The position numbers were made by a program, and so were the translations under genes. Shown one piece after another: positions 8,328-17,931 of a stretch of 64,000 bases of DNA. The DNA comes from an uncultured Clostridia bacterium (lineage in GTDB: Bacteria > Bacillota > Clostridia > Christensenellales > Borkfalkiaceae). The stretch lies in NCBI GenBank assembly GCA_934254825.1, contig CAKQMB010000012.1, positions 13,629-77,628 on the forward strand, in the 5' to 3' direction. Every line of letters begins with the position of its first letter. Position 1 is the first letter of the stretch. The notes below the pieces were generated by a model, which saw only the letters and a list, made by a program, of their open reading frames with translations, was not told where the DNA came from and did not search any database.

Positions 8328-10901
8328 ATGAAGAAATTAAACAAAATAATCGCTATACTATTTTCAATCGTTATTTGTTCGTTTTCCTTTTCGGGTTGCG
8401 GCGACGCAGGCTCGGATAGTTCGGGTTCGGCAGATTCTTCGGGATCGTCGGTAACCCCGCCTCCCGTTGAGGAGACGGAGGTTATAGACCTTGCGGGGCA
8501 GACCGAACTCGCTTCCACCGTGACCTATGCGAACAAGGTTGCGAACGGCGTTCAGGCGTATTACGAAAACGGCGAATACGAGGACGAGTCGTATATAGTC
8601 AAAAACAAAATCTCGTCTTTTTCGCACCTTCTTAAAGGCGCGAGCAAGACGGTAGAGTATTTCAAAAATTCGCAGGGTAAAAGCTATCTGGAAAACACGA
8701 TGGACGTTTACGCGGTCAGCGCGGGCGAAAGGGTTTATGCCAAAAAGTATGCCAAAGACGCGAGAGTAAACACAACCGATTTCGGCTATTACTATTACGC
8801 CGTGAACGTGAGAGACCTTTCTTTCGACGGCATTTCGTGCCATCTCGAAAAAATCTACCACACTTATCCCGACAAAGTAAACGAAGAATTTCGTATAATC
8901 TCGGGCGGAGCTATGGCGGACGTGGAAGCCTTCGGCTTCGAAGTGAAAATCGCGCGCGACGGCGTTGCGGCGTTTGAAGTCGCGGATTCTGCGGGCAGAC
9001 ATAATTCGCAGGGCGAATACGACGAGAATACAATCGAATACGTTGCGATCGACGTTAAAGACGCAGGCGTTATCGGTTTTATTTTCTCGGATAAAGCCTA
9101 TAAAGTACGGGTTGTTTTCACCGATAAATATATCACTATAAGGCAGGAGATCGCCGTCGATACGAGCGAAATGCCGTCGGGCGCGGATATGAGCTTCGGA
9201 AACAGAATTTATAACGACGAAACTCATTCTTTCGACGGGATAAGGCTTGCGAACGAGATCGAAAGAAATCCGCTCGCGGCTTCGAATGTCAAGGTCGAAA
9301 ACAAGGACGGAGCGAAATACGTCGGTTACGACGCTCTTAAAGGCTGTTACGAGTTTAAGCTCGACGGCGAGAGTTTTTATACGGCGTATTACGAAAATCA
9401 ACAGAAAAAGTTCGAAGAAAGCGTTGAAATCACGGGCGACGAATACGACAGAAACATGTACGTTCTCGTTCACACCGATTATCCGCTCGAAGGAGCCGCG
9501 CTTCTGGACGGCGACGATTTACAGGTTCCCGTTCCCGTGCAGGTTTCCAAAAACTTCGGACACGAAAAAGAAGAACCCGTGTACGACCCCGCCGATAAAA
9601 TTTACGGCGACAGCTATCTGCCGATAGTTGTCGAGAAAAACGGCAAAAAGGACTTCACAGTGGTGAACGTTTATCAGAAATGGGGTAATTACGACATAAA
9701 ACAGCTTTCTTCCATTTCCTATTACACGTCGTATTATCATTTGTCCACGGGCGTACACGAGACAAACTGCATCGCGCCGTATTATGCGGTGAAAGGTCCC
9801 GGGCTTAATTACGCTTCTTTCGGAAAGAGCTGGTTTATGCCGGATTTCAGAGGCGCAAGCGGCGATATGTGGACGTATGGCGACCCGCAGTTCAATTCCG
9901 CGGGCATGCTTATGAGCGTCAATTCGGACGACGGATATATGCTTTGCAATTATCAGGGTTCGGATATCCGCTCTTCGGGCTTGACGTATGCCGATCTCGA
10001 TTATTCTTTCGTTTCCGAGGACGGAGCGTTCGAATATACGATGCGCCACGTCGAAATGCCGCAACGCGACGAGGCGAGAACGTATTATACTATTTCGATT
10101 AAGTTTTTGAAAGACAAGACTTACGAAAAAGGCACTTTGTCCTTAGCTTCGTTCAACGGAAGAAACTGTACTTACAAATATTCCTCTTATTTAGGCGAGG
10201 ACGGAACGGAAAAACAGATAACCAACAAAACGGCGTTATCGGGCGAAACAAAGATTTACGAACTCCACAAAGGTTCGTCGTATTTCACCCTTTACGGAAT
10301 AAACGAACCCGACACCAACGATCAGGCAAACTTCGGACTTATCGTCAAAAACGGAAAGGTTACGACGGGCGGCAAGCAAAGCGATGTTCCTTTCGGATAT
10401 CTTAACGATTGGAGAGACGGGCTTAATTACGGTTCGCTCACATTATCCGAAAACGCTTCGTTCAAGGCGGGAGATACGATCGAAACCGACGTTATATTCC
10501 TCTCTTACGGCAAAGTCGGGCAGACGACCTGCGACAACGTGAAAACCGTTTATAACGACAGCGTGCTTAATCCTTTGAAGATTTCCGCGCTTAACGGAAA
10601 AACGATTGCGGACGGATATATCCCCACGATCGAAGCGAAGAACAACTCGGCTGAATTTTCCTTATCCGGCGGCATTTACGGCAAAAACGAAGTTAATTAC
10701 ACCGTGAAAGTTACGGGCGTAACAAAGCTTGCGAAACCCTCTCTTTATGAATATAAAGACGGCGAATGGGTCAAAACCGAGCTTTCGAGCGCGGTCGGTT
10801 ACGACGGTTACGGCGTTAAATGCGAAAACGGAAAACTCACATATTCTTTCGTGTTCACACAGAACAGGAACGGAAGAATTTACAGACTTACAGTAGAATA
10901 A
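8328..10901 (+). CDS. Large lipoprotein of unknown function
   Basis: 857 residues from the ATG at 8328, which follows AAAGGAG; an upstream in-frame extension into the previous gene is rejected because the signal peptide starts at this ATG. Lipobox FSGC (Cys about 23) followed by a Ser/Gly/Asp linker. The rest is beta-rich with many Tyr/Trp/Asp residues (YYTSYYHLSTGVHETN, GKSWFMPDFRGASGDMW), resembling polysaccharide-active secreted proteins, but no catalytic signature is recognised. Eleven bases after the previous stop and 16 before the next start, so part of the same operon. Function inferred only as glycan-related. Confidence 0.8.
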   Translation: MKKLNKIIAILFSIVICSFSFSGCGDAGSDSSGSADSSGSSVTPPPVEETEVIDLAGQTELASTVTYANKVANGVQAYYENGEYEDESYIVKNKISSFSHLLKGASKTVEYFKNSQGKSYLENTMDVYAVSAGERVYAKKYAKDARVNTTDFGYYYYAVNVRDLSFDGISCHLEKIYHTYPDKVNEEFRIISGGAMADVEAFGFEVKIARDGVAAFEVADSAGRHNSQGEYDENTIEYVAIDVKDAGVIGFIFSDKAYKVRVVFTDKYITIRQEIAVDTSEMPSGADMSFGNRIYNDETHSFDGIRLANEIERNPLAASNVKVENKDGAKYVGYDALKGCYEFKLDGESFYTAYYENQQKKFEESVEITGDEYDRNMYVLVHTDYPLEGAALLDGDDLQVPVPVQVSKNFGHEKEEPVYDPADKIYGDSYLPIVVEKNGKKDFTVVNVYQKWGNYDIKQLSSISYYTSYYHLSTGVHETNCIAPYYAVKGPGLNYASFGKSWFMPDFRGASGDMWTYGDPQFNSAGMLMSVNSDDGYMLCNYQGSDIRSSGLTYADLDYSFVSEDGAFEYTMRHVEMPQRDEARTYYTISIKFLKDKTYEKGTLSLASFNGRNCTYKYSSYLGEDGTEKQITNKTALSGETKIYELHKGSSYFTLYGINEPDTNDQANFGLIVKNGKVTTGGKQSDVPFGYLNDWRDGLNYGSLTLSENASFKAGDTIETDVIFLSYGKVGQTTCDNVKTVYNDSVLNPLKISALNGKTIADGYIPTIEAKNNSAEFSLSGGIYGKNEVNYTVKVTGVTKLAKPSLYEYKDGEWVKTELSSAVGYDGYGVKCENGKLTYSFVFTQNRNGRIYRLTVE

Positions 10902-10917
10902 AAAGGAGCTAAATTTT

Positions 10918-11694
10918 ATGAAAAAAAGAATTGCATCGTTACTTTTTGCCTCGGTTCTTGCGCTTTCGATGACTGCGTGCGGCGGCGGAAACGATTCTGC
11001 CGGCAGCGGCAACGGCGGAGAATCGGGAAATACGGGAATGATAACTCAGCAGCCTTTGACGCTTGAAAATTTCAACGCCGATTATTATCCCGTTTCGTCC
11101 GAGATCAAACAGATGAACGGAACGATAGACGTCGTTATTCAGTTTGAGTCCACGGAACCTGCGTGGCAGGCTCTTGCAGACGAATATCAGAGGCTTCACA
11201 GCGACGCCGTTACCGTTAATATCGGTATAGAGGGCATTCAGTCCAATTACAGAGATAAGCTTACAACCGAGCTTAACAGCGGCAAAACCGACTGGGATAT
11301 CGTTCAGGGCAACCTTGTCAACGACCTTTCGGCAAAATGCGTCAACATGGCGGGCGCGATCAACAAAAAGAACGCTTATGCGGGCAACGAAACGTGGAAA
11401 AAGGTACTTACCGAAAACGCGTACAGAACGGACGCGAGCGGTTCGGGTTCGGTTTATATAATCAACTCGCAGAACCTGCAAACGGCGTGGTTTGTAAACA
11501 CGGTGGCGTTTAACGCCGCGCAAACCGAAGCGACGAAAGACGGCGTGACCCTTAAACAAACGCCCGCAACGTGGGACGAGCTTATGCTTGTGTGCGAGTA
11601 TATGAAAAAAGCGGGTTACAAATATCCGCTCGGAGTTTCTTTGCACGAAGATTCTGTCAACGGCTATCAGTTCTCGTGGCTTCTTCGCGTATAA
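10918..11694 (+). CDS. Sugar ABC transporter substrate-binding lipoprotein, 3'-truncated
   Basis: 258 residues of a protein family normally 420-500 long. Lipobox TAC (Cys about 21), Gly/Ser linker, then the N-lobe of a type-1 extracellular solute-binding protein (TIDVVIQFESTEPAWQALA, ELNSGKTDWDIVQGN). The frame holds up to YQFSWLLR and then stops immediately at a point where the sequence switches to an hsdR reading frame, so the C-lobe is missing. Ligand closure needs both lobes, so the product should be inactive. The expected permease genes are also absent downstream. Either a genuine deletion/rearrangement or a chimeric assembly join at about 11690. Confidence 0.85.
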   Translation: MKKRIASLLFASVLALSMTACGGGNDSAGSGNGGESGNTGMITQQPLTLENFNADYYPVSSEIKQMNGTIDVVIQFESTEPAWQALADEYQRLHSDAVTVNIGIEGIQSNYRDKLTTELNSGKTDWDIVQGNLVNDLSAKCVNMAGAINKKNAYAGNETWKKVLTENAYRTDASGSGSVYIINSQNLQTAWFVNTVAFNAAQTEATKDGVTLKQTPATWDELMLVCEYMKKAGYKYPLGVSLHEDSVNGYQFSWLLRV

Positions 11695-14146
11695 CACAAC
11701 GAGATATAATCATATTAAGGATATGAATTCCGAAAGAAAGGGCAAAACGAGCAATTCTTTTGAATTTACTTCCTTTTGGGCGGACGAGAAAAACCGCATT
11801 ATTCCCGACCTTATCGATTTTACCAAGACGTTTTTCGCAAAGCATACGATTTTGAATATTCTGGCGAAATATTGCGTGTTTACTTCCGAAAACCAACTTT
11901 TGGTTATGCGCCCGTATCAAATCGTTGCAACCGAAAAGATATTAAACAGAATACAAATTTCGTACAACTATAAAAAATACGGAAGCGTTGCGGGCGGCGG
12001 ATATATTTGGCACACAACGGGTAGCGGTAAAACGCTTACTTCGTTTAAGACGGCGCAACTTGCAAGCAAATTGCCGTATATAGAAAAAGTTTTGTTCGTT
12101 GTTGACAGAAAAGACCTTGACTATCAGACGATGAAGGAATACGACCGATTTGAAAAAGGCGCGGCGAACAGCAACGTTTCTACGGCGGTATTAAAACGGC
12201 AACTCGAAGACGATAAATCGAAGATTATCATTACAACGATACAAAAATTAAGCACGTTCGTGAAGAAGAATATCGGACATGCCGTGTTCGATAAGCAAAT
12301 CGTTATCATTTTCGACGAGTGTCATCGTTCGCAATTCGGCGATATGCACAAGGCGATTACGAAATATTTCAAGAAATATTATCTTTTCGGATTTACAGGT
12401 ACGCCGATTTTTGCCGTGAACGCAGGGGCTTCTAAAAATCCGAATTTACGCACGACAGAGCAGGCATTTGGCGATAAACTTCATACTTACACGATCGTTG
12501 ACGCTATCAACGATAAAAACGTTTTGCCGTTCCGTGTGGACTATTTCAAAACGATGGACAAAGAACCCGATATTGACGATAAAGACGTGTGGGATATCGA
12601 CCGCGAAAAGGCATATCTTGCGCCCGAAAGGATATCGAAAGTCGTTGCATATATTTTAGAACATTTTGCGCAGAAAACAAAGCGTGATAAAGGGTATCAA
12701 TTCAAGCAACTTATAAACGTGGAAGAGGTTGCCAAGGCGAAAAATGGACGGGATACGCAAGAAGTTAAAAATAAAATATTTGTAAAAGGGTTTAACTCGA
12801 TTTTAGCGGTTTCTTCCGTTGAGGCGGCAAGGCTCTACTATACCGAATTTCAAAAACAGATGAAAGCGCACCCCGAACAGGCGATAAAAATCGCTACGAT
12901 TTACTCTTTTGCACCGAACGAAGAGGAAGACAACGGATTTTTAGGCGAAGAAAATTCGGACGATACGAGCGCGCTCGACGCTTCTTCGCGTGACTTTTTA
13001 GAGGGCGCGATTAAAGAGTATAACGCGTATTTCGGGACGAATTACGATACTTCTGCGGACAAGTTCCCGAATTATTATAAAGACGTATCTTTGCGAATGA
13101 AAAACAAAGATATCGACTTGCTTATCGTCGTGAATATGTTCTTGACGGGGTTCGACGCGACGACTTTGAACACGCTTTGGGTGGATAAAAACCTGAAAAT
13201 GCACGGGCTTATTCAAGCGTATTCGAGAACGAACCGAATTTTGAATTCGGTAAAAACTTTCGGCAATATCGTATGTTTCCGCAACTTGCAAAAGCGTACC
13301 GACGAAGCTATTTCACTCTTCGGCGACAGAGAGGCGGGCGGTATCGTTTTAATGCGCGGTTTTAAAGATTATTACGACGGATACGTTGACGAGCTCGGGG
13401 ATAAACACGACGGCTTTAAGGATATGATTGCCGAACTTACCGCTAAATTTCCGCTTGACGAGGAGCGCATAACGGGCGAAAAGGCGCAAAAAGAATTTAT
13501 CGCGTTATTCGGCGCTGTGCTTAGAATGCGCAATCTCTTAACCGCTTTTGATGATTTTGAAGGAAATGAAATTCTTTCGGAAAGAGATTTGCAGGATTAT
13601 TTAGGGAGATATCAGGATCTTCGCGACGAGTGGAAGAAAAAGAGAGAAAACGAAGAGAAGGAAGATATTACCGACGACGTTGTATTCGAACTCGAACTCG
13701 TAAAACAAATTGAAATAAATATCGACTATATCTTAATACTCGTTACGAAATATCACGATTCGCATTGCGATGATAAAGAAACGCTGATTACGATAAGAAA
13801 ATCTATCGACGCAAGCCCCGAACTGCGTAGTAAAAAAGCTTTGATTGAAAATTTTATCAACGGAATCAACGATGTTGACGACGTTATGGCGGAGTGGCAT
13901 TCCTACATAGCGGCGGAGAAAGAAAAGCAATTAAACGAAATTATTGCCGAAGAAAAATTGAAAGCGGACGAAACGAAAAAGTTTGTGGATAACGCGATTG
14001 CGGACGGAGAAATGCGCACGACGGGAACGGATATCGATAAACTTATGCCGCCGATTTCAAGGTTCGGGAACACCAATCGCGAAAAGAAAAAGCAGACGAT
14101 TATCGAAAAATTGAAAGCCTTTTTCGAGCGTTTCTTCGGCGTGTGA
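11690..14146 (+). CDS. hsdR: Type I restriction enzyme R subunit (HsdR), 5'-truncated
   Basis: The first ATG in frame is 11723 (807 residues), but the frame is open and HsdR-like from about 11690 (NTTRYNHIKDM). The motor is intact: Walker A TTGSGKT, DEAD-type box IIFDECHRSQ, motif GFTGTPI and the C-terminal helicase half (NMFLTGFDATTLNTLW, AYSRTNRI). The N-terminal nuclease domain with its PD-ExK centre, about 200 residues in the family, is missing, and no hsdM or hsdS lies nearby. There is no ribosome site before 11723. The C-terminus is complete and ends in a helical, Lys-rich tail. The protein cannot cleave DNA as it stands; probably a fragment created at the join described for the preceding gene. 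Confidence 0.9.
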   Translation, partial: YNTTRYNHIKDMNSERKGKTSNSFEFTSFWADEKNRIIPDLIDFTKTFFAKHTILNILAKYCVFTSENQLLVMRPYQIVATEKILNRIQISYNYKKYGSVAGGGYIWHTTGSGKTLTSFKTAQLASKLPYIEKVLFVVDRKDLDYQTMKEYDRFEKGAANSNVSTAVLKRQLEDDKSKIIITTIQKLSTFVKKNIGHAVFDKQIVIIFDECHRSQFGDMHKAITKYFKKYYLFGFTGTPIFAVNAGASKNPNLRTTEQAFGDKLHTYTIVDAINDKNVLPFRVDYFKTMDKEPDIDDKDVWDIDREKAYLAPERISKVVAYILEHFAQKTKRDKGYQFKQLINVEEVAKAKNGRDTQEVKNKIFVKGFNSILAVSSVEAARLYYTEFQKQMKAHPEQAIKIATIYSFAPNEEEDNGFLGEENSDDTSALDASSRDFLEGAIKEYNAYFGTNYDTSADKFPNYYKDVSLRMKNKDIDLLIVVNMFLTGFDATTLNTLWVDKNLKMHGLIQAYSRTNRILNSVKTFGNIVCFRNLQKRTDEAISLFGDREAGGIVLMRGFKDYYDGYVDELGDKHDGFKDMIAELTAKFPLDEERITGEKAQKEFIALFGAVLRMRNLLTAFDDFEGNEILSERDLQDYLGRYQDLRDEWKKKRENEEKEDITDDVVFELELVKQIEINIDYILILVTKYHDSHCDDKETLITIRKSIDASPELRSKKALIENFINGINDVDDVMAEWHSYIAAEKEKQLNEIIAEEKLKADETKKFVDNAIADGEMRTTGTDIDKLMPPISRFGNTNREKKKQTIIEKLKAFFERFFGV

Positions 14147-14176
14147 GCGGAAATGAAAACAAAAAGCCGAAAAATG

Positions 14177-14205
14177 GTTTACATTATTCGGATTTGGCGA
14201 TAAAA
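14177..14205 (+). promoter_or_regulatory. Promoter of the flavodoxin gene
   Basis: TTTACA (14177-14182), 17-base spacer, TAAAAT (14200-14205). The only gene downstream is the flavodoxin, giving a leader of roughly 145 bases. The remainder of 14147-14358 shows no gene. Confidence 0.6.
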
Positions 14206-14358
14206 TGTAGGCAGAGTCGGCGTTATTCTTGGTCGACATTGTCGGGCAGTAATAAAATTAACCGTAATATAGCATAGCGTCGATTAAAGTTTTGTCGGAT
14301 TTTTGAAAATAAAATTCGGGGAAATAAAAACGAATAAAATATTTTGGAGGTAAAAATT

Positions 14359-14838
14359 ATGAGTAAAATTTTAGTTGCCTATTTTTCGGCAAGCGGAGTA
14401 ACGGCAAAGGTTGCGAAAAAGCTTGCGAGCGCGGCGAATGCCGACGTTTACGAAATCAGACCGAAAGTTCCGTATACGGACGCCGACCTTGATTGGACCG
14501 ATAAAACGAGTCGCAGTACGATTGAAATGAAAGACGCGTCTTCTCGCCCCGAAATCGCGGATCACGACGCCGACATAAGCGGTCATGACGTTATTTTCGT
14601 GGGATTTCCGATATGGTGGTATGTTGCGCCTACCATAATAAACACCTTTTTGGAAAGCTATGATTTTTCCGGTAAAACGGTAATTCCTTTTGCGACAAGC
14701 GGTGGCAGCGGAATGGGAAAAACCGACGCCGTTCTTCACAAACTTTGCCCCTCGTCCGTTAATTGGAAAGCCGGAAAGCTTTTAAATCGCGCGACCGAAG
14801 CCGATATGAAAGCCTGGATAAACGAACTCGGACTTTAA
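14359..14838 (+). CDS. Flavodoxin
   Basis: 159 residues starting at the ATG 14359, nine bases after GGAGG (the in-frame TTG at 14344 is too close to be the start). N-terminal FMN phosphate-binding loop VAYFSASGVTAKVA, then VGFPIWWYVAPTIINTFLESY with the aromatic residues that stack on flavin, and FATSGGSGMG. This is the flavodoxin_4 type common in Clostridia. It acts as a soluble electron carrier or FMN-dependent quinone/reductase partner. Not linked to neighbouring operons: own promoter and terminator. Confidence 0.92.
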   Translation: MSKILVAYFSASGVTAKVAKKLASAANADVYEIRPKVPYTDADLDWTDKTSRSTIEMKDASSRPEIADHDADISGHDVIFVGFPIWWYVAPTIINTFLESYDFSGKTVIPFATSGGSGMGKTDAVLHKLCPSSVNWKAGKLLNRATEADMKAWINELGL

Positions 14839-14930
14839 AATCTCGTAGCGAGGGCATGAAATCGAATAAAAAAACGAAAGAACCGATCGTTTGTGGAAGC
14901 GGTCGGGCGGATAACAGTTAAAAAAGAACT

Positions 14931-14960
14931 AAAAGGAAGGCTGAAAAGTCTTCCTTTTTT
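14931..14960 (+). terminator. Terminator after flavodoxin
   Basis: AAAAGGAAG (14931-14939) pairs with CTTCCTTTT (14950-14958), loop of 10 bases, followed by further T residues. Confidence 0.85.
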
Positions 14961-15026
14961 TGTGTTCGTTTTTGAGTTTGTTTTTGCGCTCGGTTTTTAG
15001 GTCGCTTTATTTTCGGTCGAAACAAA

Positions 15027-15136
15027 AGTCGATATTATATGTCGATATATAAGTGTATATAAATCGACATTGTGTCGTTATTATTATAGAGAAAGGCGAA
15101 AAAATTATAGTTAAATATTTTTCGGGGTGATATAAT
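15027..15136 (+). promoter_or_regulatory. Operator/promoter region of the rhamnosidase operon
   Basis: TATAAT at 15131-15136 lies 60 bases before the ATG. Upstream is an inverted repeat ATGTCGAT (15039-15046) / ATCGACAT (15063-15070) with a 16-base AT-rich centre, plus a further GTCGAT half-site at about 15028. The arrangement suits a dimeric regulator, possibly the AraC-type protein at 17932-18759. The -35 box is weak. Confidence 0.5.
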
Positions 15137-15196
15137 TTCGGTATCTGCGGACAGGCGCGAAAAATACAAACGCCTGCCGATAAACGGAGAACGGAG

Positions 15197-16843
15197 ATGT
15201 CTGAAATAAAAGAAATAACCGAATTTTTGCCGCCGATAAGGGTGGTTGCCGCGGAAAATGCGGATAATCCCGAAAGACTGATCGGGAACGTCGAAAGACA
15301 GGTTCCTCTTTGCGGGACGGAGTTTGCGACGGTTCGTCCGAACGGGTATATTCTTCTCGATTACGGCTCGGAAATTTCGGGCGGGGCGAGAATTCTTACG
15401 CAGATAGTCAGATCGGATAAATATTCGGCAAAAATACGGGTGCGTTTCGGCGAAAGCGCGACGGAGGCTATGAGCGAACTCGGCGAAAAGAACAGCGGAA
15501 ATCATCATTCCACGCGCGATTTCGTGTTAAACGTTCAGAACCTTTCGGAAGTGCGTTTCGGCTCGACGGGGTTCAGATTTATAAGAATAGACAATCTCGA
15601 TAACTCCGATATCGGTTTTTTATCGGTGCAGGCGGCGTTTACGCATAGCCCGCTTGCGGCTACGGGAAGTTTTTCGAGCGACGACGAAATTCTCGATAAA
15701 ATCTGGGAAATATCGGACAGAACCGTTTTTCTCAATATGCAAAACGGGGTTTTGTGGGACGGAGTGAAGCGGGATCGGCTCGTGTGGGCGGGCGACCTTT
15801 ATGTCGAAATTCTTTCCTGTTTATATATTTACGGCGACGCGGAAAGCGTGAGAAATTCTATCGATATGTGCCTTGAAAACGTTAAAAAAACTGGTTGGGC
15901 AAACAACATACCTTCCTACTCGCTTTGGCTCGCGCTCGATATAGATTTGTATTATATGTATACGGGCGACGTAAATTATCCGAAAAAATGTATGCCGTTT
16001 ATCGACGATCTTTTAAATCGGCTCGACGTTTGCGTGGACGAGAACGGGAAATTCGATCCCTGCCGTTACAGCGGAAGCAAGACCAACCGACCGTATTTTA
16101 TAGACTGGCCGACGGAGGGCGGAGAAGACAATATTTACGCCGTTGAGGCGATTTTGAGATATACTCTCGGAAAAATCGCGAAGATGAAAGCCGATTCGGG
16201 CGAAAGCCCGGAAAAAGCCGAAGAAATTCTCGGGAGGGCAAAAAAGAGACCTGCGAAACTCACCGATAAAAAATCGCTTAACGCGTTGCAGATGCTGTTC
16301 GGCGGGGTGAAAAACGAGGCGTTTGCCGAAAGTCTTTTAAAAGGCGGCGCGGAAGGAATTTCCACGTTTATGGCATACTTTATTTTTTCGGCAATGTTCG
16401 AGGCGGGATATAAAAAGGAGTCGTCGGAGATTTTAAAAGAATATTTTTCGGCGATGATAAACCTTGGCGCGACGACGTTTTTCGAAGATTTCGATATTTT
16501 ATGGAAAAGCGAATGTTTTCCTCTCGACAGCTTGGGCGAAGCGGGGAAAAAAGATTTACACGGCGACAAGGGCAAACATTGCTACGTCGGTTTCAGACAT
16601 AGTTTATGTCACGGCTGGGCAAGCGGAGCCGTTCCGTTTATCGTCGAAAAAATCGCGGGCGTAAAAAATCTCGGCGAGGGGTTCGGAAAAATTTCGGTAA
16701 AACCCGAGCTTGCGGGCTTGAACAGAATAAATATGTCGGTCGCAACGCCGCTCGGAGCATTGAAAATAAAAGCCGAGAACGCGGGCGGAAAGGTCAAAAC
16801 GATTATCGAAGCTTCGAAAAAAACAAAAATCATAAACGGGTAA
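15197..16843 (+). CDS. Alpha-L-rhamnosidase-like (GH78-type six-hairpin) protein
   Basis: 548 residues, no signal peptide, so cytoplasmic. N-terminal beta-sandwich (about 45-150) is followed by an (alpha/alpha)6-like catalytic region. The segment LWDGVKRDRLVWAGDLY (about 186-202) corresponds to the acid-residue motif of GH78 rhamnosidases, and FFEDFD plus CHGWASG match later conserved helices. The family hydrolyses terminal alpha-L-rhamnose from rhamnogalacturonan, plant glycosides or similar glycans. A paralogue lies at 39509-41104. It is first in a cluster with an esterase, a GH2-like enzyme and uronate enzymes, which supports a rhamnose/galacturonate-containing substrate imported as oligosaccharide. 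Confidence 0.82.
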   Translation: MSEIKEITEFLPPIRVVAAENADNPERLIGNVERQVPLCGTEFATVRPNGYILLDYGSEISGGARILTQIVRSDKYSAKIRVRFGESATEAMSELGEKNSGNHHSTRDFVLNVQNLSEVRFGSTGFRFIRIDNLDNSDIGFLSVQAAFTHSPLAATGSFSSDDEILDKIWEISDRTVFLNMQNGVLWDGVKRDRLVWAGDLYVEILSCLYIYGDAESVRNSIDMCLENVKKTGWANNIPSYSLWLALDIDLYYMYTGDVNYPKKCMPFIDDLLNRLDVCVDENGKFDPCRYSGSKTNRPYFIDWPTEGGEDNIYAVEAILRYTLGKIAKMKADSGESPEKAEEILGRAKKRPAKLTDKKSLNALQMLFGGVKNEAFAESLLKGGAEGISTFMAYFIFSAMFEAGYKKESSEILKEYFSAMINLGATTFFEDFDILWKSECFPLDSLGEAGKKDLHGDKGKHCYVGFRHSLCHGWASGAVPFIVEKIAGVKNLGEGFGKISVKPELAGLNRINMSVATPLGALKIKAENAGGKVKTIIEASKKTKIING

Positions 16844-16847
16844 TACA

Positions 16848-17891
16848 ATGATAAACGGCGATTTGTGTCACGAATTATTATTAAAAAATATCACGCCGAA
16901 GCTGAGCTTCGACGAAAAAAAAGACGACGAAACAAGGCGAAAAGAGATAAGAGAGAAATTTATCTCGCTCACGGGTCTGGATAAGATTGCCGAAAATGCG
17001 ACCGATCCAAACTTCGAGGTTATTTTTAAAGAAGACAAGGGGAATTATTTTCTCACTCGTTTCGAGTTTTCGAGCGAGGTCGGCGAAAGGGTTCCGTGTT
17101 ATCTTTTAACGCCCAAAACGAAGGGGAACGGCACTAAAACAAAGAAATTTCCCGTTGCGATAACTTTGCAGGGACATGTGAGCGGGTTTCACAACTCTGT
17201 CGGCGTTGCGAAATATCCCGCCGATTTCGACGGCGGACTCGAAAGGCGTTCTATGGCGTTGCAAGCCGTGGAAAACGGATATGTCGCGCTTGCGATCGAG
17301 CAGAGAGGCATGGGCGAAAGAAAACCGACCTTGAAAAAACGCGGAGCCGACGTAAATTGCAGGTTTGCGTCCTTCGTTGCGATTTCCATGGGCAGAACGC
17401 TTATAGGCGAGAGGGTCTGGGACGTTTCGAAAGCCATAGATATGCTTTCGAATTTTCCCGAGTGCGATACCGATAAGATCATAATAACCGGCAATTCGGG
17501 CGGCGGAACGACTTCGTATTATGCGGCGTGCTTTGACGAGAGAATAAAAATCTGCGCGCCGTCCTGCGCGTTCTGTCCTTATAAAAGTTCGGTGCTCGAC
17601 ATTCTTCACTGCGAGTGCAATCAGATTCCGCAAGCGATAAATTACTTCGAAATGCAGGATCTTTCCGAGCTTATCTGTCCGAGAGAGCTTATTATAATCG
17701 CGGGCGAAAAGGATGATATCTTCCCGATCGAAGGCGTTAAAGAGGGGTATAAAACCGTTGAGAAGATTTACGGGCATTATAACGCAGGAAGTAATTGCAG
17801 ACTTAAAATAACGCCGAAGGAACATTGGTGGTGTACCGATATCGTGTGGAATGCGATCGGCGAAGCGGTCAAAAAGCTTTGGTTTAAATAA
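16848..17891 (+). CDS. Alpha/beta hydrolase, acetyl-xylan-esterase-like
   Basis: 347 residues; starts four bases after the previous stop, so translationally coupled. Nucleophile elbow GNSGGG (Ser about 206), acid AGEKDD near 285, and catalytic His in KEHWWC near the C-terminus complete a hydrolase triad. Oxyanion and lid segments (LQGHVSG, AIEQRGMGE) resemble the large dienelactone-hydrolase/acetyl-esterase group that removes acetyl groups from plant polysaccharides. No signal peptide. Likely deacetylates the oligosaccharide before the glycosidases act. Exact ester is not determinable. Confidence 0.85.
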   Translation: MINGDLCHELLLKNITPKLSFDEKKDDETRRKEIREKFISLTGLDKIAENATDPNFEVIFKEDKGNYFLTRFEFSSEVGERVPCYLLTPKTKGNGTKTKKFPVAITLQGHVSGFHNSVGVAKYPADFDGGLERRSMALQAVENGYVALAIEQRGMGERKPTLKKRGADVNCRFASFVAISMGRTLIGERVWDVSKAIDMLSNFPECDTDKIIITGNSGGGTTSYYAACFDERIKICAPSCAFCPYKSSVLDILHCECNQIPQAINYFEMQDLSELICPRELIIIAGEKDDIFPIEGVKEGYKTVEKIYGHYNAGSNCRLKITPKEHWWCTDIVWNAIGEAVKKLWFK

Positions 17892-17894
17892 AAA

Positions 17895-17921
17895 CGCGCC
17901 GATAATCGACTTATAGGCGCG
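17895..17921. terminator. Hairpin between converging genes, carrying the dispersed motif in its loop
   Basis: CGCGCC (17895-17900) pairs with GGCGCG (17916-17921). The 15-base loop contains an exact TAATCGACTTATA (17903-17915). It lies between the stop codons of the esterase and the converging AraC-type gene, so it may end transcription from both sides, though no T run is present. Confidence 0.5.
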
Positions 17922-17931
17922 CATCTACGAT

